A stretch of 64,000 nt of DNA, taken from contig NZ_FNEJ01000010.1 in assembly GCF_900100085.1 (NCBI RefSeq), forward strand, positions 161,369 through 225,368. Reading direction: 5' to 3'. The notes beneath the pieces were generated by a model. It searched no databases. It was not told where the DNA came from and saw only the letters and a list, made by a program, of their open reading frames with translations. The translations under genes were made by a program, and so were the position numbers. Shown here one piece after another: positions 1 to 8,225 of the stretch; within the stretch, counting starts at the first letter, position 1, and every line of letters starts with the position of its first letter. The stretch comes from Salipiger marinus (GTDB lineage: Bacteria; Pseudomonadota; Alphaproteobacteria; Rhodobacterales; Rhodobacteraceae).

Positions 1-336
1 GAACTGTTCCTGCCCGGCAGCGTGCAGGGCTGCGGCCCGCGCGAGGCCGAGGCGTTCTGGATCGGCCTGCGCGCCGCCTTTCCCTCTGCCCTGTTCCACG
101 TGGAGCATCTGATGGGGGCGGAGGATCCGCTGGCCCCGCCGCGCGCCACCCTGCGCTGGCGGCTTGCCGGGCGGCATGACGGCCATGGCACCTTTGGCAT
201 GCCCACCGGGGCGGAGGTCGACATCCTTGGCATGACCCATGCCGAATTCGGCCCCGACGGGCTGCGCCGGGAATGGACGCTTTACGACACGCCCGGCATC
301 TGGGCGCAGATCCTGCGCGCCACCGGCAGCTACTAG
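1..336 (+). CDS. SnoaL/NTF2-like polyketide-cyclase family protein, C-terminal part (5' end outside window)
   Basis: The frame is open from base 1 and ends at TAG 334-336, so the N-terminus lies upstream of the window. The visible 111 residues contain the pattern 'RWRLAGRHDGHGTFGMPTG..VDILGMTHAEF..DGLRREW.LYD', typical of the SnoaL/NTF2-like cone-fold proteins that include ester cyclases and nuclear-transport-factor-2-like enzymes. The substrate cannot be inferred. Its stop codon is interlocked with that of the convergent DUF1523 gene (shared bases 333-336). The family call is moderately sure; the function is unknown. Confidence 0.7.
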   Translation, partial: ELFLPGSVQGCGPREAEAFWIGLRAAFPSALFHVEHLMGAEDPLAPPRATLRWRLAGRHDGHGTFGMPTGAEVDILGMTHAEFGPDGLRREWTLYDTPGIWAQILRATGSY

Positions 337-956
337 TCCTTGGGGCTGCGTCGGAAAAAGCCGCGCAGCCGCCCGCCCGCATCGTCCAGATTGTCACCCA
401 TGTCTTCCAGAACCGGGTCGATCCGCCGCTTGCGGAACCGGCGCCAGCGCACGTAAAGCGCCCAGAACACCGCCGCCAGCACCACCAGCAGCGCAATGCT
501 GGTCCACGGGATGATGCGCACCTCCGGCCCCGCCACCGGGCGGATCGACACGGCGTTGGGATAGATCGACAGCACCTCGTTGCGCCAGCCGTAATGCTTG
601 ATCGCCACCCAGTCCGGTTCCGCCCCGGTGGAGCGGCGGTCATTCGCCTCCGCCTGCAGGTTCGAGGTGTCGAACTTGAAATAGGGCGGCCAGCCCCAGC
701 CGGTATCCTCGTTGCGATAAACCATCACACTGTCATCGGCGCGCCGCGTCTGGATGAAGAACACGTCGCGCCCGCCAGTGGCGGCGGCGCTGGAACTGCC
801 CGCCTGCGACCAGAACCAGCGGTTGGCGCCGGGGGTCTCGCGCTTTTCATAGGTGTCGGTGATCCGCACGATGTCGTGCTGCGGCAGGGTGTAGTGCAGG
901 AAGGCCGCCACGACCGCCCATAGCAGCACCAGCACCGTCCATTTCACATATTTCAT
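333..956 (-). CDS. DUF1523 family membrane protein
   Basis: This is a 207-residue protein with one N-terminal transmembrane helix (residues about 4-22, 'WTVLVLLWAVVAAFLHY'), a periplasmic-looking middle domain ('HDIVRITDTYEKR', 'RDVFFIQTRRADD', 'WGWPPYFKFDTSNLQA') and a second helix near the C-terminus ('SIALLVVLAAVFWALYV') followed by a basic tail. These blocks match the DUF1523 family common in Rhodobacterales; no biochemical role is known to me. The start at MKYVKW was chosen because the hydrophobic segment follows directly. An upstream in-frame start would add 26 Arg-rich residues that look non-coding. It is convergent with the SnoaL-like gene, with a 4-bp stop overlap. Confidence 0.8.
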   Translation of the reverse strand: MKYVKWTVLVLLWAVVAAFLHYTLPQHDIVRITDTYEKRETPGANRWFWSQAGSSSAAATGGRDVFFIQTRRADDSVMVYRNEDTGWGWPPYFKFDTSNLQAEANDRRSTGAEPDWVAIKHYGWRNEVLSIYPNAVSIRPVAGPEVRIIPWTSIALLVVLAAVFWALYVRWRRFRKRRIDPVLEDMGDNLDDAGGRLRGFFRRSPKD

Positions 957-1197
957 CGCAGGGGCTCCCCGGGGTCTGTTCCGGCGCTGGGGGCGGCGCC
1001 GCCGGAATTGCGCCTCCCCTTCACCTGACCTCAAGTGGCGGGAAAATCAACCACCGGCGGTGTCGCGAATCCGGGCGCCTCCCCCCTGTTCGAGGGGGTG
1101 CCCTGCGGCGCCCCGGTCAGGTATCCCCGACCTTGCGAGCGGTCGGGACTGCATCCATCCTGTCAGATGTTCCCTTTTGCAGAAAGTTCTTATCAAA

Positions 1198-1755
1198 ATG
1201 TTCAGACAAACCCTTTTCGCCCTGACCCTCGCACTTCCCGCCTGTCCCGCCGCCGCCGACGAGATCTCCGACACGCTCGGCTCCGCGCTGGAGGCCTATG
1301 AGGCGGGGGACATCCAGTATGCGCTTGAAGAGCTGGATTTTGCGCGGGCCAAGCTTCTGGAACTCAAGACCGACGCGCTTGGCGCCTTCCTGCCCGAACC
1401 GCCGGAGGGCTGGACGCGCACGGTCAACACCGAAGCCAATGCCGCCATGGCGATGATGGGCGGCGGCGTGGCCGCCGAGGCGGATTATCAGACCGGCACG
1501 GGCGACAGCTACCGGCTGCAGATCCTCGCCGACAACCCGATGGTGGCGGGCATGGCCGCGATGGTGTCCAATGCCGGGGCCATGGGGCTGAAGACCGAAC
1601 GCGTCAACCGCCAGCGCTTCGCCATTCAGGACCAGCAGGTGATGGGGCTGATCGCCAACCGCATCTTTGTGCAGGTGGACGGGCCGGACACCGCGACCGC
1701 CCTGACCCTGCTGGAGGCGATGGATTTCGACAGCATGGCGGATTTTGGCCAGTAA
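1198..1755 (+). CDS. Hypothetical secreted (periplasmic) protein
   Basis: The 185-residue protein begins with a clear signal peptide (MFRQTLFALTLALPACPAAA, cleavage near ADE). The mature part is Ala- and Met-rich, starts with a helical segment ('LEAYEAGDIQYALEELDFARAKLLELK') and continues with a compact domain holding 'LPEPPEGWT', 'YRLQILADNPMVAGMAAMVSNA' and 'RIFVQVDGPDTATALTLLEAMDF'. I recognise it as a conserved alphaproteobacterial periplasmic protein but know no function. The ATG at 1198 was chosen because the signal peptide starts there; about 240 bp of non-coding DNA precede it. A good hairpin terminator follows at 1779-1810, so it is probably monocistronic. Confidence 0.7.
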   Translation: MFRQTLFALTLALPACPAAADEISDTLGSALEAYEAGDIQYALEELDFARAKLLELKTDALGAFLPEPPEGWTRTVNTEANAAMAMMGGGVAAEADYQTGTGDSYRLQILADNPMVAGMAAMVSNAGAMGLKTERVNRQRFAIQDQQVMGLIANRIFVQVDGPDTATALTLLEAMDFDSMADFGQ

Positions 1756-1778
1756 GCCGCCGCTCTGAAAGGGAAAAT

Positions 1779-1810
1779 GCGCGTGCGACAAGGACACCGC
1801 ACGCGCTTTT
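1779..1810 (+). terminator. Rho-independent terminator after the periplasmic protein gene
   Basis: A 9-bp perfect stem GCGCGTGCG / CGCACGCGC (1779-1787 with 1798-1806) has a 10-nt loop and runs directly into TTTT. It lies 24 bp after the stop codon of the gene ending at 1755. Confidence 0.75.
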
Positions 1811-1849
1811 CAGGGCCGGAGGGCACACCCGACATGAAGTCATGTTTCC

Positions 1850-1878
1850 TTGACTCACGGCCCGGGGACAGGTCTAGT
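1850..1878 (+). promoter_or_regulatory. Putative sigma70 promoter of the Crp/Fnr-family regulator
   Basis: TTGACT (1850-1855) and TCTAGT (1873-1878) are separated by 17 bp, five and four matches to the -35 and -10 consensus. An inverted repeat ACATGA-AG-TCATGT lies just upstream at 1832-1845 and could bind a regulator, possibly the protein itself. The leader to the ATG at 1955 would be about 70 nt. Confidence 0.45.
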
Positions 1879-1954
1879 TTAGCGCACCGGTAAGTTTGTC
1901 GGTTTTTTGACAGTCTCGTCTGTTTGCGCTGAATTCTTTTCGGACCACCTCCTC

Positions 1955-2662
1955 ATGACCCTCTCCTGCGCGACCCTGCCCGCGACCCGTCTCCTGCTGT
2001 CCCATGGCTGGCTGGCCAAAGAGCCTGCGCCGTTCCAGCAGGCGGTGCTGGACCGGATCCAGATCCGCCGCTTCGACACCGGACAGTATACCCATCACAT
2101 CGGCGACGATCCGGGCGGCATCTTTGGCATTCTGGGCGGCAGCTTCGGGGTGATGACCCAAAGCCCGACCCTTGGCGTGGTGCTGGGGCATATCTTTGGC
2201 GCGGGCGCATGGTTCGGGCAGGGGCCGCTGGCCACGGGCGGGGCGCGGATGCTGACCTTCCGCGCGATGCAGCCGGCGCTGGTGGCGCATGTGCCGCTGC
2301 CCGCGATTCAGGAATTGTCGCGCGCCATGCCCGAAGCCCCGCGGCGCTTCGCCGGGCTGGTGGAATACAACGCCATCATCACCTATCAGATTGCGGGCGA
2401 ACTGCTGATCCGCCGCTCCGACCAGCGCATCGCGGCGGTGCTGCTGCGCGTGGTCAGCGCCACGCAGTCCAGCCATGGCGACGATCCCACCGCCTGCCTG
2501 CTCACCCAGACGGATCTTGCGGAAATGGCGAATGTGTCGCGCCAGACCATGAACACGGTGCTGAAACGGTTCGAGACCGAAGGCTGGATCGCGCGCGGCT
2601 ATGGCAAGCTGTCGGTGCGCGACATGCAGGGCCTGCAGGAGTTCCTGACCGGCGGCGACTGA
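1955..2662 (+). CDS. Crp/Fnr family transcriptional regulator
   Basis: The 235-residue protein has a cyclic-nucleotide-binding-like beta-roll (residues about 25-120: 'IQIRRFDTGQYTHHIGDDPGGIFGILGGSFGV'), a long dimerisation helix (about 125-170) and a C-terminal winged helix ('LTQTDLAEMANVSRQTMNTVLKRF', about 183-206). No Cys pattern for an Fnr iron-sulfur cluster is visible, so the effector is not evident. An upstream TTG at 1907 is in frame, but the ATG at 1955 gives a normal Crp length. It is transcribed alone from the predicted promoter at 1850-1878 and followed by a palindromic repeat cluster. The target genes are unknown. Confidence 0.85.
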   Translation: MTLSCATLPATRLLLSHGWLAKEPAPFQQAVLDRIQIRRFDTGQYTHHIGDDPGGIFGILGGSFGVMTQSPTLGVVLGHIFGAGAWFGQGPLATGGARMLTFRAMQPALVAHVPLPAIQELSRAMPEAPRRFAGLVEYNAIITYQIAGELLIRRSDQRIAAVLLRVVSATQSSHGDDPTACLLTQTDLAEMANVSRQTMNTVLKRFETEGWIARGYGKLSVRDMQGLQEFLTGGD

Positions 2663-2670
2663 CCCCGCCC

Positions 2671-2779
2671 CTTCATCTTGCCCCTAAACTCCGGGGAGCG
2701 CGAGGGGCTGGCCCCTCGCCCTTGTGTCAGCGCAGCGCCGGGGAAAGGGGACAGCGCCCCTCGCCCCGTCTGCTGCGTC
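2671..2779. repeat. G-rich palindromic intergenic repeat cluster, copy 1
   Basis: This stretch fills the gap between two convergent genes. It opens with CTTCATCTTG CCCCTAAACT CCGGGG (2671-2696), which recurs exactly, in inverted orientation, at 38675-38700. It continues with the hairpin GCGAGGGGC-TG-GCCCCTCGC (from about 2699), then a second G-rich segment ending in CGCCCCTCGCCCCGTCTGC. The same hairpin type occurs at 5154-5261, 18268-18314 and 38548-38700. On transcripts from either side it could act as a terminator or 3'-end stabiliser. Confidence 0.7.
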
Positions 2780-4255
2780 TCAGATGCTCAGGCAGACATA
2801 TTTCATCTCGAGGTAATCCTCGATGCCGTGATGGCTGCCTTCGCGGCCAAGACCGGACTGCTTCACCCCGCCAAAGGGCGCCAGTTCGGTGGAGATGATG
2901 CCGGTATTGACGCCGACGATGCCATATTCCAGCGCCTCGGCGACCTTGTAGACCCGGCTCAGATCCTTGGCGTAGAAATACGAGGCAAGGCCGAAGATCG
3001 TGTCATTGGCAAGCTCGATCACCTCGTCCACCGTGTCGAACCGGAACAGCGGCGCCAGCGGGCCAAAGGTTTCCTCGGTGGCGAATTTCATCTCCTGCGT
3101 GGCGCCGGTGACGATCAGCGGGGCGCAGAAGCCGCCGCCCAGACCCGGATCCTCGGACCCCAGCAGCACCTTCGCGCCCTTGGCCTCGGCATCGGCCACA
3201 TGTTCGCGCACCTTTTCCAGCGCCTCGGGGTTGATGAGCGGGCCCAGATCGGTGCCGTCCTTCAGCCCGTCGCCGACCTTGAGCTTCTTCACCGCCGCCG
3301 CCAGCTTCTCGGCGAAGGCGTCATAGACCCCGGACTGCACGTAAAGCCGGTTGGCGCAGACGCAGGTCTGGCCGTTGTTGCGGAACTTGCAGGCGATGGC
3401 GCCTTCCACGGCGGCATCCAGATCGGCATCGTCGAACACGATGAACGGCGCGTTGCCGCCCAGCTCCATGGAGCATTTCATCACCTGATCGGCGGCCTGT
3501 TTCAGCAGGATGCGCCCGACCTCGGTGGAGCCGGTGAAGGTCAGCTTGCGGACCTTGCCATTTTCGCAGAATTCCTTGCCGATCTCGGACGAGGACGAAG
3601 ACGGCACCACGTTGAACACGCCCGCCGGAATCCCGGCGCGTTCCGCCAGCACCGCCAGCACGATGGCCGACAGCGGCGTTTCCTTGGCGGGGCGGGCGAC
3701 AAAGGCGCAGCCTGCCGCCAGCGCCGGCCCGGCCTTGCGGGTGATCATGGCATTGGGGAAGTTCCACGGCGTGATCGAGGCCGCGACCCCGATCGGCTGT
3801 TTCATCACCATCAGCCGCTTGTCGCGCTGGTGGCCGGGGATGGTCTCGCCATAGATGCGCTTGGCCTCTTCGCCGAAAAACTCGATGAAGGACGCGCCAT
3901 AGGCGATCTCGCCCTTGGCCTCGGCCAGCGGCTTGCCCTGTTCGGCGGTCAGGATCGTGCCCAGATCCTCCTGATTTTCCATCATCAGGTCGAACCATTT
4001 GCGCAGCACCTTGGCGCGTTCCTTGCCGGTCCACTGCGCCCAGTCCTTCTGCGCGGCATAGGCGGCGTCGATGGCCTGCGCCACCTGCGCGCGGCTCAGA
4101 TCGGCCACCTCGGCGATGACATCGCCCCGGGCGGGGTTGCGCACGTCGAACGTGCCCTTGTCGCCATCGGTCCATGTGCCGTTCACGTAAGCCCGGGTTT
4201 CCAGAAGGCTGGGATCCTTCAGAAGCCCGGCAAGATTGGTGATTTGGTCCAGCAT
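2780..4255 (-). CDS. gabD: NAD(P)-dependent succinate-semialdehyde dehydrogenase
   Basis: This 491-residue enzyme of the aldehyde dehydrogenase superfamily oxidises succinate semialdehyde to succinate, the last step of GABA and putrescine breakdown. Visible landmarks are the oxyanion Asn in 'ITPWNFPNAM' (about 165), the general base Glu264 in 'MELGGNAPF' and the catalytic Cys298 in 'GQTCVCANR'. The Cys-Val-Cys pair is the redox switch known in GabD-type enzymes. The C-terminus 'GGVKQSGLGREGSHHGIEDYLEMKYVCL' is also typical. It is divergent from the alpha/beta hydrolase gene. It fits functionally with the polyamine uptake and aminotransferase genes at 38.7-46.3 kb, although it is not adjacent to them. 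Confidence 0.93.
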   Translation of the reverse strand: MLDQITNLAGLLKDPSLLETRAYVNGTWTDGDKGTFDVRNPARGDVIAEVADLSRAQVAQAIDAAYAAQKDWAQWTGKERAKVLRKWFDLMMENQEDLGTILTAEQGKPLAEAKGEIAYGASFIEFFGEEAKRIYGETIPGHQRDKRLMVMKQPIGVAASITPWNFPNAMITRKAGPALAAGCAFVARPAKETPLSAIVLAVLAERAGIPAGVFNVVPSSSSSEIGKEFCENGKVRKLTFTGSTEVGRILLKQAADQVMKCSMELGGNAPFIVFDDADLDAAVEGAIACKFRNNGQTCVCANRLYVQSGVYDAFAEKLAAAVKKLKVGDGLKDGTDLGPLINPEALEKVREHVADAEAKGAKVLLGSEDPGLGGGFCAPLIVTGATQEMKFATEETFGPLAPLFRFDTVDEVIELANDTIFGLASYFYAKDLSRVYKVAEALEYGIVGVNTGIISTELAPFGGVKQSGLGREGSHHGIEDYLEMKYVCLSI

Positions 4256-4331
4256 GAGGTCTCTCCTCTTGTCTTCCTTGCTGCGTCCGGCGCAGCATCT
4301 GCTATTCGGGACAGTAGTGCCAGAGGAGAGA

Positions 4332-5141
4332 ATGGCGATGGATCTCAGCGATGCCTATGCCAATGCCGCCCATATTCCCGGTGCGGCGGACTACCCGCCG
4401 CGCTGGCAGGCCGCCGCTGCGGCGCTGCGCGAGGGTCTGGAGGCGCAGGGGCGGTTCCGCCGCCTGAGCTATGGCCCGGGCGCGCGGCAGGTGCTGGATC
4501 TGTGCCTGCCCGAGGCGGCGCCGCGCGGGCTCGTGGTCTTTGTGCATGGCGGTTACTGGCTGCGCTTCAGCGCCTCGGACTGGACGCATCTGGCGGCGGG
4601 GCCGCTGGCGGCGGGCTGGGCGGTGGCGCTGCCGTCTTATGACCTGTGCCCTGCGGTGCGCATCGCGCAGATCACCACGCAGGTGGCTTCGGCCATCACC
4701 TGCGCCGCGTCAGAACTGCCGGGTCCGCTGCGACTGACCGGCCATTCGGCGGGCGGGCATCTGGTGGCGCGGATGCTGGCGCCGGGCATGCTGCCCGCAG
4801 ACGTGGCGGCGCGGGTGGAGAAGGTGGTGCCGGTCTCGCCGCTGTCGGATCTGCGCCCGCTGATGCAGACCGCGATGAATGCCGACCTGCGGCTTGACGA
4901 GAGCGAGGCGCGGGCGGAAAGCCCGCTGTTCCAGCCCGTGCCAGAGGTGCCGGTGACGGTCTGGGTCGGCGGCGCCGAACGGCCCGCCTTTCTGGATCAG
5001 GCGCGCTGGCTGGGGGCGGCATGGTCCTGCCCGGTGCAGGTGGAGCCCGGGCGGCATCATTTCGACGTGGTCGAGGGGCTGGAACGGCCCGAGCACCCGC
5101 TTTGCGCCGCACTTCTGTCGGATCAGGCGTCCGCAGGCTGA
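4332..5141 (+). CDS. Alpha/beta hydrolase, kynurenine-formamidase-like
   Basis: The 269-residue protein has an alpha/beta-hydrolase fold. 'VVFVHGGYWLRFSASDWTHLA' carries the HGGxW oxyanion motif typical of arylformamidases and related carboxylesterases. The nucleophile is in 'TGHSAGGHLVARML', and a late His in 'PGRHHFDVVEGL' completes the triad. The start at ATG 4332 is preceded by the ribosome-binding site GAGGAGAG. No tryptophan-catabolism gene lies nearby, so formamidase activity is only a possibility; a general esterase is equally plausible. The 76-bp gap to divergent gabD contains the inverted repeat GCTGCG-N5-CGCAGC (4280-4296). Confidence 0.8.
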   Translation: MAMDLSDAYANAAHIPGAADYPPRWQAAAAALREGLEAQGRFRRLSYGPGARQVLDLCLPEAAPRGLVVFVHGGYWLRFSASDWTHLAAGPLAAGWAVALPSYDLCPAVRIAQITTQVASAITCAASELPGPLRLTGHSAGGHLVARMLAPGMLPADVAARVEKVVPVSPLSDLRPLMQTAMNADLRLDESEARAESPLFQPVPEVPVTVWVGGAERPAFLDQARWLGAAWSCPVQVEPGRHHFDVVEGLERPEHPLCAALLSDQASAG

Positions 5142-5153
5142 GCTGGGGCGGGG

Positions 5154-5261
5154 GATAAAGAAAGGGCGAGTGGCTCTGCCCCTCGCGCCGGAGGCGCGGC
5201 ACTGGAAAGGGCGAGGGGCTCTGCCCCTCGCGCTCCCCGGGATATTTTTGCCAAGAAGAAG
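5154..5261. repeat. G-rich palindromic intergenic repeat cluster, copy 2, with GGGATATTT...AAGAAG tail
   Basis: Two tandem G-rich units lie between convergent genes: GGGCGAGTGGCTCTGCCCCT (from 5165) and the perfect hairpin GCGAGGGGC-TCT-GCCCCTCGC (5211-5231). The tail is CCCCGGGATATTT TTGCCAAGAAGAAG (5235-5261). The same tail with three changed bases stands in front of glcE (18288-18314), and the hairpin type recurs at 2.7 and 38.6 kb. This is a REP-like dispersed element. Confidence 0.7.
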
Positions 5262-5303
5262 GTGCGGGGGTCTCGCCCGCCCGGGGGCTGTGCGGCGCGG
5301 GGA

Positions 5304-5672
5304 TCAGGCCGGGGCGAGCATGCGGCCCAGCGGGCGCCCGGCCAGAATATGGACATGCAGATGCGGCACCTCCTGCACGCCCGCCGTCCCGGCATTGGCG
5401 ATGAGGCGGAAGCCGTTTTCCTCGACCTTCATCAGGCGGCAGACCTCGCCGATCGCCCGGGTGTAATCGAGGATTTCGGCATCCGAGGCGTTCTGCGCAA
5501 AATCGTCGTAGCAGACATAGGCGCCCTTGGGGATCACCAGCACATGGGTGGGCGCCTGCGGGTGGATGTCGCGGAAGGCGAGGCTGTGCTCGGTCTCCAG
5601 CACCGTGTCATTGGGGATCTCGCCGCGCAGGATTTTGGCGAAGATGTTCTGGTCGTCATAGGAATAGGGCAT
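5304..5672 (-). CDS. HIT (histidine triad) family nucleotide-binding protein
   Basis: The 122-residue protein is a normal size for a Hint-type purine nucleoside phosphoramidase. The signature 'VPHLHVHILAGR' (His104, 106, 108) gives the HxHxHxx active site, and the N-terminal 'DDQNIFAKILRGEIPNDTVLE' is characteristic of the family. Such enzymes hydrolyse AMP-lysine or AMP-phosphoramidates; the physiological substrate in bacteria is uncertain. It begins 9 bp after the stop of the upstream glycosyltransferase gene on the same strand and is probably co-transcribed, though a functional link is not evident. Confidence 0.9.
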   Translation of the reverse strand: MPYSYDDQNIFAKILRGEIPNDTVLETEHSLAFRDIHPQAPTHVLVIPKGAYVCYDDFAQNASDAEILDYTRAIGEVCRLMKVEENGFRLIANAGTAGVQEVPHLHVHILAGRPLGRMLAPA

Positions 5673-5681
5673 GCTGTCCTC

Positions 5682-7259
5682 TCAGTCTGCAAACAGGGGG
5701 GTGGTCCGGGTGATGGCCCGGGCGGTGTCGTCGGACACCGACAGGAACTGCGCCACGGCGCGGGCCTGCGTCTCGGGCGGGTCGGTGTCGCGCAGGAGCA
5801 GGTGATGGTCGAATCCGGCCTCGCGGATCTGGTCGCTTTGATGCCGGATGTCGTTGCGCAGCGCGGGCAGCAGCTGGGCCAGACGGTCCGCCGGGGTCTG
5901 CGCGGAGGCAAGCCCCGCCTCTGTCGCGTGGCGGATCAGGTCGCTGTCGGAGAGGCGGCAGTCGATCTCCAGCAACCGCGCGGGCGCGCTGTCGCGGCAG
6001 AAATCCTGCATCAGGTCAAGATTGGCGGGGTCGAGGCAGATCACCAGACGGGCGCTGCCGTAATAGTCGAAGAGCATCCGCAGCAGCGCCCGCCGGTGGC
6101 GGTGCCGCTTGGCCAGCGTGGACTGCAGCCCGCCCAGATCGGGCAGGGCGCAGCTTTCGTCGGTGAAGAGATAGCCGATGCAGGGCAGGCCGGTCTGCGC
6201 CGCCACCGCGCGCAACAGGCGGTCCGCCACCTGCCGTTTGCGGCAGACCACGATCAGCAGGCTGCGGTCATGGCCCAGCGTGCTTTCGGCTTCCCAGATC
6301 CGGGGCGCGAAGCGGCGGCCGATGCGCCCGCGCGAGGTGAGGAAGCGGAACAGCGACCGCCCCTCGTCCGAGATCCGCAGCGGCAGGCCTTCGGAGGCGT
6401 AAAGCACCCCCAGCCTGCGCCGCAGATCCCGCGCATATGGGCTGATCTTGCGCGCGAACAGGTAATCCTGCGCCAGCAGCAGGTCATACTGGTCGTTATG
6501 GAACACCACCGGCATGCCGTAATCGGTGAAGAGCAGAAAGGTCAGCGTGCGGCTTTCGATCTCTGTCTCTGGGACCAGATGGCGCACCAGCGTCTGGAAA
6601 AACGTCTCGTCCGGGATCCATGTGCTGCGGAAGAAGCGGATCACGTCGGGGCGGCTGCGGCAGAAGCCGAGGATCGCCTCCACCGTGCCGCGCCGCAGGC
6701 ACCACCATTGCGAGCCGATCATCATTTCCAGATCGCGGGGGATGGTGCGGGTCAGGCCCAGCCGTTTCTGCAGCGCGAAGCTGGCATAGAACAGCGTCTT
6801 CTGCGTGCGTTCGTTGAACCAGTGGCGATAGGTCAGCCGTTCCTCGACCCAGCCGGTGCGGATCCAGCCGGAGGTGAAGAAATCGCTGCTTTCGATAAAG
6901 TCGGCGTCGTGCCGGTCAAGGAAGGCATGGGCATAGTCCGCAGGCTTGATGGCCATGCAGTCGCCCGACAGCATGTAAAGATGGGTCGCGCGTGGAAAGG
7001 CCGCCAGCGCGGCGCGGGCGGCGGCCAGCGTGGCCTTGACCAGCGACCACTGGCCCCAGCCGCAGCGGATGCGCGTCCTGGTGAAGGTCACGCTGGGATT
7101 GTCGGCCAGCGCGCTGCGGATGCGGTCATAGTCTGCCTTGGGGGCGCGCGCGTCGAAATGGATCGCCATGCAATCGCCTGCGGCGGTCAGGCTGGTCGCC
7201 TGACGGATGACCGCGTCCGGATCCCTGTGACAGAGCAGGATGAAGGCAATCTTCGCCAT
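5682..7259 (-). CDS. Core-2/I-branching (GT14-type) beta-1,6-N-acetylglucosaminyltransferase-like protein with extra C-terminal domain
   Basis: The 525-residue protein starts 'MAKIAFILLCHRDPDAVIRQATSLTAAGDCMAIHFDARA' and continues with 'HLYMLSGDCMAIKPADY', 'GSQWWCLRR' and 'STWIPDETFFQTLV', the blocks of GT14 branching glycosyltransferases. Residues from about 310 form a second domain ('SLLIVVCRKRQVADRLLRA', 'LVICLDPANLDLMQDFCRD') that resembles a P-loop-free kinase or sulfotransferase fold; I believe this fusion is known in Rhodobacterales as DUF5928 but could not check. No signal peptide or membrane segment is visible, so it is cytoplasmic. It is divergent from the sulfotransferase gene, which suggests a shared job in modifying a surface glycan. 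Confidence 0.8.
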   Translation of the reverse strand: MAKIAFILLCHRDPDAVIRQATSLTAAGDCMAIHFDARAPKADYDRIRSALADNPSVTFTRTRIRCGWGQWSLVKATLAAARAALAAFPRATHLYMLSGDCMAIKPADYAHAFLDRHDADFIESSDFFTSGWIRTGWVEERLTYRHWFNERTQKTLFYASFALQKRLGLTRTIPRDLEMMIGSQWWCLRRGTVEAILGFCRSRPDVIRFFRSTWIPDETFFQTLVRHLVPETEIESRTLTFLLFTDYGMPVVFHNDQYDLLLAQDYLFARKISPYARDLRRRLGVLYASEGLPLRISDEGRSLFRFLTSRGRIGRRFAPRIWEAESTLGHDRSLLIVVCRKRQVADRLLRAVAAQTGLPCIGYLFTDESCALPDLGGLQSTLAKRHRHRRALLRMLFDYYGSARLVICLDPANLDLMQDFCRDSAPARLLEIDCRLSDSDLIRHATEAGLASAQTPADRLAQLLPALRNDIRHQSDQIREAGFDHHLLLRDTDPPETQARAVAQFLSVSDDTARAITRTTPLFAD

Positions 7260-7400
7260 TCCGGAAACGATGGGCCCCCTTTGGATCCGATGATCGCGCG
7301 GGTTCCGGCGCGACGGACGTTGAACTACCCCGGCTCATTTGGTTTCTTGCATGTCGGACAGGGCCGCGACAAGCGGGGCAGGGGATGGAGGCGGGATAGA

Positions 7401-8219
7401 ATGGGTTTTCCGGGCACATGGATGACCGAAAGCGAAAGCATGGTCTATCGGGTGGTGCCGAAATGCGCCTGCTCCACCATCGGGCAGATCATGTTCCGGT
7501 CGGATCATGGCCGGTTCTATGACGGCGACATCCACGATGCGACCGAGGGCCTGCACAAATGGGCGCAGGAGCACAGCCAGCCGGTGATCTCGGCCAATGT
7601 GGCGGCGCGGCGGTCCTATGCCTTTACCTGCGTGCGCAACCCCTATGCCCGCGTCCTGTCGTCGTTTTTCGACAAGATCTGCGGCATCCAGCGCAATGGC
7701 CGCCGTTATCGCGGCAATCTGGTGCCGCTGCTGATCCAGAAATACGGCATCGAGGTCGGCGGCGAGGAGGGCACGGAGGAGTTCGACCAGATCCGCAGCT
7801 TCCGCCGCTTCCTGCTGTTCGTGCGCGACACGGTGCGCTGGCGCCGCCCGATGGAGCCGGACATCCACTGGTCCTCGATGTCGGGCCATGTGTCGACCTT
7901 CATCGTCAATGGCGGGCGCTACGATCGGATCTTCTGGACCGAGCGGTTCAGCGAAGGCATGCAGAGCGTGCTGGATCAGGTGCAGACCCCGCATCCGGTG
8001 GATCTGGCCACCATGCCGCGGTTCAACGAAAGCGAAGGCCACGGCCCCAGGCGCGCCCATCCGGTCGAGGATTATTTCGACGACCTGTCGATGCATCTGG
8101 TCTACGAAATCTACAAACGCGATTTCGAGCTGTTCCGCTACGATGTCGACAACCCCGCCAACAAGATGCCGCTGGCGGAGATTGATCTGGACGAGGTGCA
8201 CGCCAAGCTGGGGGACTAA
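7401..8219 (+). CDS. Sulfotransferase family 2-like protein
   Basis: This 272-residue protein shows the two PAPS-binding motifs of carbohydrate sulfotransferases: the 5'-phosphosulfate loop 'VVPKCACSTIGQIMF' (residues 18-32) and the 3'-phosphate motif 'FTCVRNPYARVLSSFFDK' (residues 75-92). 'DRIFWTERFSEGMQSVL' is the usual third conserved block. It probably transfers sulfate from PAPS to a sugar hydroxyl. The ATG at 7401 was chosen because it gives the usual short lead-in to the PAPS loop. It faces away from the GT14-like gene across a 141-bp gap, so the two may be coregulated. It ends 6 bp before the convergent DUF1285 gene. Confidence 0.82.
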   Translation: MGFPGTWMTESESMVYRVVPKCACSTIGQIMFRSDHGRFYDGDIHDATEGLHKWAQEHSQPVISANVAARRSYAFTCVRNPYARVLSSFFDKICGIQRNGRRYRGNLVPLLIQKYGIEVGGEEGTEEFDQIRSFRRFLLFVRDTVRWRRPMEPDIHWSSMSGHVSTFIVNGGRYDRIFWTERFSEGMQSVLDQVQTPHPVDLATMPRFNESEGHGPRRAHPVEDYFDDLSMHLVYEIYKRDFELFRYDVDNPANKMPLAEIDLDEVHAKLGD

Positions 8220-8225
8220 GCGCGC

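Noticed and set aside
1907..1954. TTG start adding 16 residues to the Crp/Fnr regulator
   Set aside because: No ribosome-binding site precedes it, and the added residues are not typical of the family. ATG 1955 gives a normal length.
4332..5141. Calling the hydrolase kynurenine formamidase (KynB)
   Set aside because: The HGGxW motif fits, but there are no kynurenine-pathway neighbours and related esterases share the motif.
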